Positions 53,557 through 62,309 of a stretch of 64,000 nucleotides of DNA are shown here, piece after piece. Numbering within the stretch: the stretch's first letter is position 1; every line of letters begins with the position of its first letter. A program made the position numbers and the translations under genes. The stretch is from positions 1 to 64,000 of the forward strand of contig CAYWVO010000011.1 in the NCBI GenBank assembly GCA_964461835.1, written 5' to 3'. This DNA comes from CAYWVO01 sp964461835 (GTDB lineage Bacteria; Zixibacteria; MSB-5A5; WJJR01; JAJRUJ01). The notes below the pieces were generated by a model. It made no database searches and had not been told where the DNA came from. It worked only from the letters and a program-made list of their open reading frames with translations.

Positions 53557-54975
53557 ATGAAACTTGAACTCCAGCTGAAACTGAAACAGGTTCTCGCTCC
53601 ACAACTGATTCAGTCACTCAAAATGCTCCAGATGCCGCTGTTGCGGTTGGAGCAGACGCTCCGGCAGGAATTGTCCGCTAATCCCCTATTGGAAGAAGAC
53701 GATCTGGGGGATGAGGTCGAGGACGAACTGGCGGAATTAACCGACGATTCGAATTCGGATTCTGCGGAAGATGATCTCGACGAGATCGACTGGGAAGCGT
53801 ATCTGGGTGACGAAAAAGAGTTTACCCCCCGCTCGGTTCTTGAACGTCCGGAGGAACAGTTCGACCAAATACCCGCAACCGAACCGGGCATGTATGAATA
53901 CTTGCTGGAACAGTTGAACTTCCATAAGCTCTCGCCGGAGGAAATCTCCATCGGCGAGTTCATTATCGGCAATCTGGACGAGACCGGCTTCTTGTCGATG
54001 AGCCTCGAGGAAATCGCCGAAGCATTGAAGGTCGATGTGTCGGAAGTCGAAAAAATCCTCAAGTTGATCCAGACGTTCGATCCTCCCGGTATTGCCGCCC
54101 GCGATTTGCGAGAATGTTTGCTGATCCAGTTGGAACAGAAAGACATGCAGGATACGCTGGCCTATCGGATCACCGATGAACATCTGCACGAACTGGATCG
54201 CAAAACCCACATGCAACTGTCGCGAATGATGGGAGTCCCGGCCGACCGAATCCAGAATGCGATGGAGGATATTAAAACTCTCAATCCACGACCGACCCAG
54301 GGACGATTTGTCAAACCCGCCAGCCCGGTGATCCCGGATCTTATTGTCGAGAGCGTCGGCAACGATTATGTTGTCGTGCATAATGATAAACACGTGCCGC
54401 GTCTCCGTATCAATAATGCCTATCGTGATTTGTTGCGCCGCGGCAATAAGGCGCCGCAGGAGACCAAAAAGTACGTGCGGGAAAAACTGGAGCAAGCCCG
54501 CTGGCTCCTGAATGCAGTGAACCAGCGTCGGACCACGATGATCAGAGTCATGAATGCCATTCTCGAAGAACAGAAAGAGTTTTTCGACAAGGGTCCGGAG
54601 GCGTTGAAGCCGCTGATCATGGAAGACATCGCTCAAAAGGTCGACATGAATGTCGCCACTATATCCCGCGTCGCGAATGAAAAATACGTCCAGACCCCGC
54701 AGGGCATTTACGAAATTAAATATTTCTTCAACAGCGGGGTAGATCGGGACGATGGTAACCAGATGACCAAGCGGAGTGTCAAGGCGAAGATCCAGGAGAT
54801 TATCGAAAAGGAAGATCCCGCACATCCGCTGTCCGACCAGGAAATTTACCGCCGCCTCCAGGCAGAGGGGATTAAACTGGCGCGGCGAACGGTTACAAAA
54901 TACCGCGAAGAACTGAAAATTTTGCCTGCCCGGTTCCGTAAACGGGTCGGCAAATCCGACTCGGTAGGGGCGTAA
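53557..54975 (+). CDS. rpoN: RNA polymerase sigma-54 factor
   Basis: 472 residues; GAGG lies before ATG 53557. Region I is intact (LELQLKLKQVLAPQLIQSLKMLQMPLLRLEQTLRQEL), with an acidic region II. The core-binding and HTH domains follow, and the RpoN box ARRTVTKYRE is near residue 447. It recognises -24/-12 promoters and needs an AAA+ activator such as the one at 9660-11927. Downstream hpf and hprK follow the common rpoN-hpf-pts/hprK gene order. An A/T-rich TATTATAAAG at about 53513-53523 may be part of its promoter. Confidence 0.96.
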   Translation: MKLELQLKLKQVLAPQLIQSLKMLQMPLLRLEQTLRQELSANPLLEEDDLGDEVEDELAELTDDSNSDSAEDDLDEIDWEAYLGDEKEFTPRSVLERPEEQFDQIPATEPGMYEYLLEQLNFHKLSPEEISIGEFIIGNLDETGFLSMSLEEIAEALKVDVSEVEKILKLIQTFDPPGIAARDLRECLLIQLEQKDMQDTLAYRITDEHLHELDRKTHMQLSRMMGVPADRIQNAMEDIKTLNPRPTQGRFVKPASPVIPDLIVESVGNDYVVVHNDKHVPRLRINNAYRDLLRRGNKAPQETKKYVREKLEQARWLLNAVNQRRTTMIRVMNAILEEQKEFFDKGPEALKPLIMEDIAQKVDMNVATISRVANEKYVQTPQGIYEIKYFFNSGVDRDDGNQMTKRSVKAKIQEIIEKEDPAHPLSDQEIYRRLQAEGIKLARRTVTKYREELKILPARFRKRVGKSDSVGA

Positions 54976-55343
54976 ACGTACGAGGCATGGCTATCTGCCG
55001 GTGCAATAAAGCAACGCAACACGGTACTGATCTGAGAATATCTGACCCACTCGCTACAATTTTTCGATGTGATTGTGAACTCTCCGGCCCGCGGGCAAGA
55101 CTATCAGGGCGGCCCGGGGAACGGATGGCGTATTGGGCCATCCACCGACAATGAAGGGGGTGTTGTTTCGTTCTGCGCAGGAGTGGTGCGCCGAGGCATC
55201 GCAAGCTCAATTGCGGGAATTTTTCGTGCGCGAACAACAGTGGATTGCTTAGAGAATTGGGACGTTATGAGGCAGACATCTCGGGGCACATCGGGTTTTG
55301 TGTTGAGACGAAGAGTTGACATTCATGAGGAAAGGAGATGTCG

Positions 55344-55712
55344 ATGAAGGTGCGGATTACTGCTCGGCATTTTGATTTAACCGAGGATCTGAAACAGGCT
55401 GCGGAATCTCGTCTGCAAGCATTGTCGAAGTATTATGACAACATTATCGACCTGCACCTGAAACTCGACCAAGAGAAATACCGTCACACGGCCGATTTGA
55501 ACGCGACGGTCAATGGGGCGGTGCTGTCCTGTCGTGCGCATTCCACCGACATGTACGCGTCGGTGGACGAGGTTGCCAACAAAATGGAAACGCAGGTAAA
55601 AAAGCACAAATCGCGTCTCCAGGACAAAGGGCAACGCAAAGTCGCCGAGGCCAAAGAGGCCATGGGGATGGCCACGGAATCGATTGATGAGGATGAACTA
55701 GATCTGGACTAA
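55344..55712 (+). CDS. hpf: Ribosome hibernation promoting factor (short form)
   Basis: 122 residues; ATG 55344 is preferred because AAGGAG ends 6 bases before it (ATG 55338 is also open). KVRITARHFDLTEDLKQAAESRLQALSKYYDNI and LDQEKYRHTADLNATVNGAVL are the beta-alpha-beta-beta-beta-alpha HPF/RaiA fold. The long C-terminal dimerisation domain is absent. It binds the 30S subunit in stationary phase (family knowledge). It is in the rpoN-hpf-hprK order. The 54976-55337 spacer before it has no recognised gene. Confidence 0.92.
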   Translation: MKVRITARHFDLTEDLKQAAESRLQALSKYYDNIIDLHLKLDQEKYRHTADLNATVNGAVLSCRAHSTDMYASVDEVANKMETQVKKHKSRLQDKGQRKVAEAKEAMGMATESIDEDELDLD

Positions 55713-55733
55713 GATCCCGAAAACCCTCATATT

Positions 55734-55761
55734 CCCCGGTCGGGGGTATCCTCGACCGGGG
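55734..55761 (+). other. Perfect hairpin between hpf and hprK
   Basis: CCCCGGTCG / CGACCGGGG form a 9-base perfect stem with a 10-base loop, ending 8 bases before the hprK start. No T-run follows. It covers the G-rich bases that would serve as the hprK ribosome binding site, so it could limit hprK translation or mark RNA processing. Confidence 0.5.
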
Positions 55762-55769
55762 TTCACTAT

Positions 55770-56738
55770 ATGAGTACACTGGACATTGAAAGAATCTATC
55801 GCGAGCGCCGGGATCAACTGGAACTGACGCTCCTGGCCGGACGCGGCGGACTGAAACACGAGCTGACCAACGCGGAAATCGCTCGTCCGGGATTAGTGCT
55901 GGCCGGATTTCTCGAACGGTTCGCCAACGTCCGGACACAAGTCTTCGGCCAGACCGAGATGGCCTACCTCAATGCCTTAAGCCCCACCCAACGGCAGGAA
56001 CGGCTGAAAGATTTTTTCGAATTTACCGTTCCCTGGGTTATCGTCACCAAAGCCCAGGCCTGCCCGCAGGAATTACTGGACGCGGCCGAGAATGCCGAAA
56101 CGCCGCTGTTTTCCACCCGGCTGAACACCTCCGATTTTATTGCCCGGCTCTCCGCCTACCTGGAGGTCGTGTTCGCCCCGACGACCACGATGCACGGCAC
56201 ACTGGTGGATGTCTACGGGGTAGGCTTATTCTATACCGGCCGTTCAGGAATCGGGAAGTCAGAATGCGCCCTCGATCTCATCGAGCGGGGACATCGACTG
56301 GTCGCCGACGATATCCTGCGGATCACCCGCAAGGCGCCTAAAGTAATCATGGGCACGGCGTCGGAGATGCAGGGTTTTCATATGGAAGTACGCGGGGTCG
56401 GGATTATCGACATCGAGCGGCTCTTCGGCGTGCAATCGGTGCGGCTCCAGAAACGAGTGGAAGTTGAGGTTCGCCTGGAACTGTGGGACTCGGCCGCCGA
56501 ATATGACCGTCTGGGCCTGGAATCCCGGTTTACCACGGTCTTGGGGGTCGATATCCCGGTGGTGACGATTCCGGTCTCGCCGGGGAAAAATATCACGGTG
56601 ATTTCCGAAGTGATCGCCATGAATCACATGCTCAAAACCTATGGGGAGAATCCAGCGGAACTCTTTTCCCGCCGCTTAAACCAGGAGTTGCGTCGACGGA
56701 AGATGACCGACGTGTACCTGGAATCTGATCTGGAATAA
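55770..56738 (+). CDS. hprK: HPr kinase/phosphorylase
   Basis: 322 residues. The N-terminal domain (LTNAEIARPGLVLAGF) is followed by the kinase domain with P-loop GRSGIGKSECALDLIERGHRLVADD. The HprK signature EVRGVGIIDIERLFG and ELWDSAAEYDRLGLE follow. It phosphorylates and dephosphorylates Ser46 of HPr. No HPr or PTS gene is visible in the window. In lineages lacking sugar PTS it often persists beside rpoN/hpf with a regulatory role. A hairpin at about 56737-56773 after the stop (CACCGG / CCGGTG) may be a weak terminator. Confidence 0.95.
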   Translation: MSTLDIERIYRERRDQLELTLLAGRGGLKHELTNAEIARPGLVLAGFLERFANVRTQVFGQTEMAYLNALSPTQRQERLKDFFEFTVPWVIVTKAQACPQELLDAAENAETPLFSTRLNTSDFIARLSAYLEVVFAPTTTMHGTLVDVYGVGLFYTGRSGIGKSECALDLIERGHRLVADDILRITRKAPKVIMGTASEMQGFHMEVRGVGIIDIERLFGVQSVRLQKRVEVEVRLELWDSAAEYDRLGLESRFTTVLGVDIPVVTIPVSPGKNITVISEVIAMNHMLKTYGENPAELFSRRLNQELRRRKMTDVYLESDLE

Positions 56739-56899
56739 ACCGCCCACACCGGCCTTCCCGGTGCGGTTGGGTTGACAAATCCGCAATTCGAGGGGGTACT
56801 TCGCCGGCGCATTTTGGCATCTGCTGCGTAGTATCATTAATATCGCATACGGGCCGATAACGAGAATGAACCTGACGTTGGGCAAAAAGCAGGAGTGCG

Positions 56900-57802
56900 A
56901 TGACACGCGCTAAAATTGAAATTCGCGTCGGTCTTACCGTTCTGGGTGCGGTACTGGTGCTGACGATCGGCCTGATGTGGCTCACCAACTTTAGTTTCGA
57001 GGAGACCCACTATACCGTGCAGGTGCGGTTCCCGCATATCGGCATGCTGGAAACCGGCGATCAGGTGTCAGTTTTCGGCATCAAGCGGGGCAAAGTTCAA
57101 GAGTTGCAACTTGACGGCAACCGGGTACTGGCGACCTTGGAACTGGCCAATGACGTCAAGCTGAAGCAGGACGCCCAGTTCACCGTGAAAAACCTGGGGT
57201 TGATGGGAGAGTGCTATGTTGATGTGCAGCCCGGCGAATCTGACGAGCCGTTGGATATTTCCCAGCGGGTTGAAGGCAGGTACGACGAGGGGCTAACCGA
57301 ACTGACGAGCGTGCTCGGCCCTATGGTAGACGAGATGAGTGAACTGGCGAAAGCCTTGCGAGCTTCGGTCGCCTCCGATACCTCGCTCTCCGGCATGGTG
57401 AAAACCATCCAGAACGCCCAGGATATCTCCCGTGAGTTAAAGGCAACCGTCGAGGAGAATCGCCCCCAACTCTCCTCCGCCCTGGAAGATTTTTCCGCTG
57501 CCGCCCGCAGCCTGCGGGAAATCGCCGCGACCAGTGAGGAACAAATCGAGCAGGTGGTCGACCGCATGGATACCACGTCGGCTGCGCTGACGCAGTTTGT
57601 TTCCCAATTAGACACCATGTCTACCCAGGTGAACACGCTGTTGGAACGGGTGGACCGCGGCGAGGGCACACTCGGCTTACTGGTCCATGACGATGAGCTG
57701 TATAATCAATTGAAAACTGCGTCCCAGAACCTGGAAACCCTCATTGCCGATATCCGCGCCAACCCGCAGAAATACGTACAGGTGCAGATAAAGTTGTTTT
57801 AG
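56900..57802 (+). CDS. MlaD/MCE-domain lipid-transport protein
   Basis: 300 residues; CAGGAG lies before ATG 56900. One N-terminal membrane anchor (VGLTVLGAVLVLTIGLMWL) and one MCE domain (about 35-115: YTVQVRFPHIGMLETGDQVSVFGIKRGKVQEL, then LGLMGECYVDVQPG) are followed by a long helical tail (about 150-290) with repeated heptads. It should be the periplasmic substrate-binding part of an Mla/Mce-type phospholipid transporter. The permease (MlaE) and ATPase (MlaF) are not next to it, so it is an orphan here. Confidence 0.88.
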   Translation: MTRAKIEIRVGLTVLGAVLVLTIGLMWLTNFSFEETHYTVQVRFPHIGMLETGDQVSVFGIKRGKVQELQLDGNRVLATLELANDVKLKQDAQFTVKNLGLMGECYVDVQPGESDEPLDISQRVEGRYDEGLTELTSVLGPMVDEMSELAKALRASVASDTSLSGMVKTIQNAQDISRELKATVEENRPQLSSALEDFSAAARSLREIAATSEEQIEQVVDRMDTTSAALTQFVSQLDTMSTQVNTLLERVDRGEGTLGLLVHDDELYNQLKTASQNLETLIADIRANPQKYVQVQIKLF

Positions 57803-57806
57803 CTCG

Positions 57807-58350
57807 TGCGCGGCAGACTATTTGTGGGCGGCAGACCTCCGGTCTGCCCGTCCGATGGTATTTTTGTGCGCGGCAGGTCTTTAACCTGCCCGGACGATCC
57901 CAATTGGCACGATTTCCCAACCGTGTCATTCCCGAGACATCGGGAATCCAGCTTGGGGTGGGGATGAAATACCGAATCTCATCCCAGGGCAAGCCCTGGG
58001 GCACCCGGCACCACGCAAAAGGGGTGTAATGTCGAAACCACGTCGCCAAGGCGACTCAGGGGTTTCGACCTACGCTTCTATTCATTTTGTGCGCGGCAGG
58101 TCTTTAACCTGCCCGGACGATCCCAGTTGGCACGATTTCCCAACCGTGTCATTCCGGACTTGATCCGGAATCCATTTTTATTTAGCCCTGATCTGAGGGC
58201 ATGCGACAAGCGATCCCGGAGATCAGGGTTTCTATAGAGATGTGCGCGGCAGACCTCCCGGTCTGCCCCTTCGAAAAGAAATCCCCCCAATCCGGTGCCG
58301 GTCAGCCCTTGGGCTGACTGCACGGTGCGTGGAAACCACGCACCCTACAA
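57807..58350. repeat. Cluster of dispersed palindromes between mlaD-like gene and IS remnant
   Basis: Two near-identical composite blocks (about 57866-57952 and 58088-58175) each join GTGCGCGGCAGGTCTTTAAC, GACGATCCCA and a GTCATTC-stem-GGAATCCA hairpin whose stems differ (CCCGAGACATCGGG versus CGGACTTGATCCG). Further GGCAG-type units lie at 57807-57850 and 58241-58268. ...CCTAC-type units lie at 58028-58077 and 58316-58350. No gene is seen. Confidence 0.75.
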
Positions 58351-58710
58351 TACTATGAGCATGTACAGCCGGTATTTGTGGCGGCGTTTCAAGAATACGG
58401 CCTGCCGCGGGCCATTCGCACGGATAACGGATCACCCTTTGCCAGCCCGTCACTGGCCGGTTTATCGCGGCTGGCGGTGGAATGGATCAAACGGGGGATC
58501 GTCCCGGAACGCATTGCTCCCGGTAAGCCCCAGCAAAACGGACGGCAGGTGTTCCTCTCCAAGGTGCTCGTCGGGGAAGATGTTGCCTTCCTCCCGCTTG
58601 ACGGTGACCGGTGGCAGATCCGCTGGAACGAGATGGACTTGGCGATCTATGAGGAGAACACGGGACGAGTCATTCGCCCCACACCTCCACCAAAAACAAA
58701 AAAACAATGA
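58351..58710 (+). pseudogene. IS481-family transposase remnant with internal deletion
   Basis: The open frame begins inside the integrase core (EHVQPVFVAAFQEYGLPRAIRTDNGSPFAS). It runs through LSRLAVEWIKRGIVPERIAPGKPQQNGR, where the second catalytic Asp region is present. It then jumps directly to the C-terminal VFLSKVLVGEDVAFLPLDGDRW of such transposases. The stretch with the catalytic Glu and following helices is missing, and the N-terminal HTH part is gone. It cannot encode an active transposase. No start codon with a ribosome binding site was found. Confidence 0.8.
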
Positions 58711-58727
58711 ACCAAAAAGACAAAAAA

Positions 58728-58790
58728 GTGTTACCTATGTCCCCGGTTTAAGGTGTTACCCATGTAACCGGTTGTTCACATATCGAGAAA
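58728..58790. mobile_element. IS481-type element right end
   Basis: AAGTGTTACCTATGTCCCCG is followed 28 bases later by GTGTTACCCATGTAACCGG. The GTGTTACC(C/T)ATGT wording is typical of IS481-family terminal repeats. It follows the truncated transposase directly; no matching left end was found. Confidence 0.5.
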
Positions 58791-58913
58791 CTCGGAACCT
58801 GACCTACTTTTGGGACAACCTCAGGACGTACCCCAGCCACAAATACAAGCCCCAGAGCCAGGGTCCCGCTGTCCTGTCACGATTTCGCCGGTTCGCAAAA
58901 ATCCCGAAACTTT

Positions 58914-58943
58914 TTGCACTGTTGCACGAATAAATGTTATGAT
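58914..58943 (+). promoter_or_regulatory. Promoter of the outer-membrane protein/ABC operon
   Basis: TTGCAC (58914-58919) and TATGAT (58938-58943) are 18 bases apart. Transcription would start near 58950, before AGGAGG at 58965. This also argues against the ATG at 58939 as the gene start. Confidence 0.5.
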
Positions 58944-58974
58944 TCTCCCAACCAGGGCTGCGTTAGGAGGCCGG

Positions 58975-60537
58975 GTGCGGCAATCTGATCGCCGAGCAAT
59001 ACGCTCGCGGCTTGTCTGTGTTCTCCTGCTCCTGCTGTTCGGCGCGGGAATATCATCCGCCAACGAGGAGATCCGCGAACTCTCCCCGGACGATCTCACC
59101 GACAGCGTCCGAACACTCAATCCGGCGATCCATTACGGCGGCCTGATGATTTCGCAGGGCGAGACAATCACCGGCCCGGTCTTAATTATTGCCGGGGCGC
59201 TGGATATTCAGGATGGCGGCACGCTGTCGGGGGACGTCTGGATCGTCGATGGCCGGCTGGTGATTACCGGTGGGGGACAGATTGATGGCGGGGTGATGCT
59301 GGTCAACAGCCGGGCGTATCGTTCCCGTGAATCGGTGATCACCGGGGATATTCAGCGGTACCGCTGCTCTTGTTCGCTTGATGTTGAGCGATATGAGGAA
59401 AACAAAGCCGTTGTGTTTGTTGAGAAAAAAGATCCCCGGGCATTGACAATCAAACCCACCTTCGGGATGGGGGATGGCAACCGGGTGGATTTTGATCTCT
59501 GGTGGGTTGGGCTTGAGCGCAAAAATGAGCGGGTGAAAAAACCTTACACGCGGTTTGAAGCACGCCTCCTTATTCCCTGGAAGAATAATAATCGGGGTTT
59601 GCTTGGCTTTGATATCGACGTGGCCGTCCCGGTGCACGGGCATCAAGCCGATCTGCTTCTGCGCGGATTTAAGAAAACTACCACCAATGACAACTGGCAA
59701 CTCAGTCTTGCGGAGAACGGCTGGATTACCTGGTTGGCGGCCAATGATTACCCTGATTACTATGAACGTCAGGGTGGCACCATCGGCCTCGCCTGGCGGC
59801 CGTGGCGTTTTTGGGAGTTCACGGGTCTGGCGAGTTTCCAGCGGGATGTCTCGCTCATCACCCGGGAGACCGAATCGATCATCTACCCCGATCGGCGGTT
59901 TCGCAATAATCCACCAATCGACCAGGGCGAACGGCTGGCCGTCACCGGGAACGCAGTCTATGACACCCGCTATGACGACTACCGCCCAAGTAATGCCTGG
60001 CGCGGTGAGTTGTGGCTGGAAAAGGGCATCGCCGACGGGCCGGGTGAGTTCTCCTACACCGCGTTCACGGTCGACCTCAGGCGTTACAACGAAATCGAAC
60101 CGTGGCTGCACTGGGATTTTCGCGGACGGCTGTTTTCCTCCTTTGATGAAATTCCGGCACAGGTAACGCAATCACTCAACGGGTACGGCGGGGTGCGGGG
60201 ATTGGATGATATCCCGTTTTCCGTCCGGCGCGGTGATCGGCTGGCGTTACTTTCGTCCGAAGTTCGCCTGGCGCTGCCGGAGCTGCCGGTATTCAATTGG
60301 ATTTTCAACCGCTGGGATTTGGTGGCGTTTGGTGATCTTGGTCTTTTGGCACGCGCGGATAATCCGCAAGCGCCCCTGGGATTTCTGACAACCGAATTTG
60401 ATAAGTGGGGCAAAACCGCCGGAATCGGTATCTGCGGCGAATCCTTCATCCCTTACATCGGTGTGTACGTGGCGCAGGATTTGGACCGCGAATGGAAACG
60501 GCCGCGTGTCATCGTGCGCGCGATGCGCTCGTTTTAG
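58975..60537 (+). CDS. Outer-membrane barrel with bactofilin-like N-terminal repeats
   Basis: About 520 residues. GTG 58975 is chosen because AGGAGG lies 4 bases upstream and the promoter overlaps earlier starts. A signal peptide (LVCVLLLLLFGAGISSA) is followed by a short beta-helix with bactofilin-like rungs (TGPVLIIAGALDIQDGGTLSGD, VWIVDGRLVITGGGQIDGG). A large beta-barrel follows, similar to BamA/surface-antigen or ShlB-type C-terminal domains (QSLNGYGGVRGLDDIPFSVRRGDRLALLSSEVRLALPEL). It leads an operon with an ABC transporter and an FG-GAP protein. Function unknown; assembly or export at the outer membrane is suggested. Confidence 0.75.
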   Translation: MRQSDRRAIRSRLVCVLLLLLFGAGISSANEEIRELSPDDLTDSVRTLNPAIHYGGLMISQGETITGPVLIIAGALDIQDGGTLSGDVWIVDGRLVITGGGQIDGGVMLVNSRAYRSRESVITGDIQRYRCSCSLDVERYEENKAVVFVEKKDPRALTIKPTFGMGDGNRVDFDLWWVGLERKNERVKKPYTRFEARLLIPWKNNNRGLLGFDIDVAVPVHGHQADLLLRGFKKTTTNDNWQLSLAENGWITWLAANDYPDYYERQGGTIGLAWRPWRFWEFTGLASFQRDVSLITRETESIIYPDRRFRNNPPIDQGERLAVTGNAVYDTRYDDYRPSNAWRGELWLEKGIADGPGEFSYTAFTVDLRRYNEIEPWLHWDFRGRLFSSFDEIPAQVTQSLNGYGGVRGLDDIPFSVRRGDRLALLSSEVRLALPELPVFNWIFNRWDLVAFGDLGLLARADNPQAPLGFLTTEFDKWGKTAGIGICGESFIPYIGVYVAQDLDREWKRPRVIVRAMRSF

Positions 60538-60545
60538 TGATCATC

Positions 60546-61478
60546 ATGACCCCGGATAATACACCAGTACTTGTCGTCAGGAACCTGCACAAATCATTCG
60601 GCTCCGTGCAGGCCCTTCGCGGTATTGATCTTACCCTGGATCGGCCCGGCGTGTACGGCTTCCTCGGGCCAAATGGATCAGGTAAGACCACGACCTTTAA
60701 AACCACTAGCGGATTGCTGCAACCGTCCGACGGCACCGCCCACATTTGCGGCATCGATGTCCATCAGGATACCAAAGCAGCAGTCAGTCATCTCGGGGTA
60801 CAATTCGACGCACCGACATTCTATCCCTACCTCAGTGGGCGCGATAATTTACACGTGGCGGTGAAGTGGTTGGGCGGCATTACCCATACTACAGTCGATG
60901 ACCTGCTCGGGTTGGTCGGCCTCTCCGATGCCGCAGCGCGCAAAGTCGGCGGATATTCCTCCGGAATGAAACAGCGGTTGGGCTTGGCCGCGGCATTGCT
61001 CTCTGATCCCAAATTACTTCTGCTTGATGAGCCAACAAACGGCCTCGATCCGCGCGGCATTGCCGATATGCGTTCGCTGTTGCCCCAACTGGCGCGCGAA
61101 GAGGAGCGGGTGGTGCTTCTCTCCTCGCATCGCATGGAAGAAGTTGAGCAAATCTGCGATTTTATTTATGTGATTTACGAGGGATCTCTTGTGGCCTCTG
61201 GCAAGCCGGCGGAGTTAACCGCTGGCGGTGATCAAATCGAGATAGAATGTGCGGATGCGGCTGCGGCGACCGCAGCGCTGCAAGCATTGCCAGGGGTCGC
61301 CGGCATCGAAACCGTAAATCAGTCCCGCTTGCTGGTCACCGCTCCCGATATCCGGCCGAGCACGATCAACAAATTGCTCCTTGAGCAGGGGATTGCGGTC
61401 AACCAGGTGGTCCGCAAAAAGGAATCGTTGGAGGAGGTATTCTTTCGGCTTACTGAAGGAGAAGGCCATGGCCGGTAA
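60546..61478 (+). CDS. ABC transporter ATP-binding protein
   Basis: 310 residues from ATG 60546. Walker A GPNGSGKTT, signature YSSGMKQRLGLA, Walker B LLLLDEPTNGLDP and switch SSHRMEEVEQ place it in the NatA/CcmA-like class that pairs with ABC-2 permeases. Its last 11 bases overlap the permease gene. The operon starts with an outer-membrane barrel protein, so the substrate may pass the envelope (inference). Confidence 0.92.
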   Translation: MTPDNTPVLVVRNLHKSFGSVQALRGIDLTLDRPGVYGFLGPNGSGKTTTFKTTSGLLQPSDGTAHICGIDVHQDTKAAVSHLGVQFDAPTFYPYLSGRDNLHVAVKWLGGITHTTVDDLLGLVGLSDAAARKVGGYSSGMKQRLGLAAALLSDPKLLLLDEPTNGLDPRGIADMRSLLPQLAREEERVVLLSSHRMEEVEQICDFIYVIYEGSLVASGKPAELTAGGDQIEIECADAAAATAALQALPGVAGIETVNQSRLLVTAPDIRPSTINKLLLEQGIAVNQVVRKKESLEEVFFRLTEGEGHGR

Positions 61479-62277
61479 GCTGACTGATGTTTTCGCCGCC
61501 GAGTGGCTCAAAGCGCGTCGCCGGAAGATGACTTTTGTGCTGCCGGTGTTGTGTGTTGTCCTGTCGGTGATGATCTTTTTTGGCCTCGATCTCGCTGCTC
61601 GCCGTCAATGGGTCGGGGTGCCGACCGGCTTTTTCATCGCCTCTTCGACAATATCCTGGATGATTAACGTGCTTGCCCTGCTGACGGTGATCCTGACCAG
61701 TTTTCACATTTCGCAGGAGTTCGCCCTGGGGACAATCAAACAGACCTGGGTGCGACCGGTGCCACGCGGCACGTGGTTCCGCGCCAAAATTATCACCGCC
61801 GCCGGCGGGATTGCGGTATTATTCGGGCTGGTTGTCGGCACAGCGGTTATTCTCTCAGCGGTGGGATTGGGTTTTGCCGATTTAATGGAAAAAGATTACC
61901 TGGTGCACACCGCCGGTGCTTTGGGCGGTCGATTCGTGCTGAGTTGCTTGCTGACGTTGTGGTCGTTGCTGACAGTGACTGTGGTCATTGCGGTGCTCGG
62001 GTCGTTTTTCAATCATCCGGGCGGGACCATTGCCGTGGGGCTTGGGGTCAGTCTGGTAATGACTGGGTTGGCGATATTTCCAGCGCTGCAACCATTGCTG
62101 TTAAGTACCTATCTTTCGCTGCCCGCGGAATACATGGTGGGGATGTCGAAGGGGTTGCCGTTGCGACAGTCTTGGGGTGAAGTGACCCGACTTACGTTAA
62201 TCGGCGGGGGCATTTGGATGATCGTGAGCCTGGCGATTGGCCACTGGTGGATTCAGAAAAAAGAAATCAGGTTCTAA
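61468..62277 (+). CDS. ABC-2 type transporter permease
   Basis: 269 residues from ATG 61468 (GAAGGAGAAGG just upstream). Six membrane spans: DVFAAEWLKARRRKMTFVLPVLCVVLSVMIF begins it, and FHISQEFALGTIKQTWVRPVPR is the cytoplasmic coupling region typical of these permeases. It overlaps the ATPase gene by 11 bases. Substrate unknown. Confidence 0.88.
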   Translation: MAGKLTDVFAAEWLKARRRKMTFVLPVLCVVLSVMIFFGLDLAARRQWVGVPTGFFIASSTISWMINVLALLTVILTSFHISQEFALGTIKQTWVRPVPRGTWFRAKIITAAGGIAVLFGLVVGTAVILSAVGLGFADLMEKDYLVHTAGALGGRFVLSCLLTLWSLLTVTVVIAVLGSFFNHPGGTIAVGLGVSLVMTGLAIFPALQPLLLSTYLSLPAEYMVGMSKGLPLRQSWGEVTRLTLIGGGIWMIVSLAIGHWWIQKKEIRF

Positions 62278-62309
62278 GATCCAATGCTGGTCAAAAGGAG
62301 TACCGTTAA

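Noticed and set aside
60405..60545. Longer N-terminus for the ABC ATPase beginning inside the barrel gene
   Set aside because: The extra residues are an out-of-frame reading of the barrel's C-terminal strands; family homology begins at MTPDNTPVLVVRNLHKSFG.
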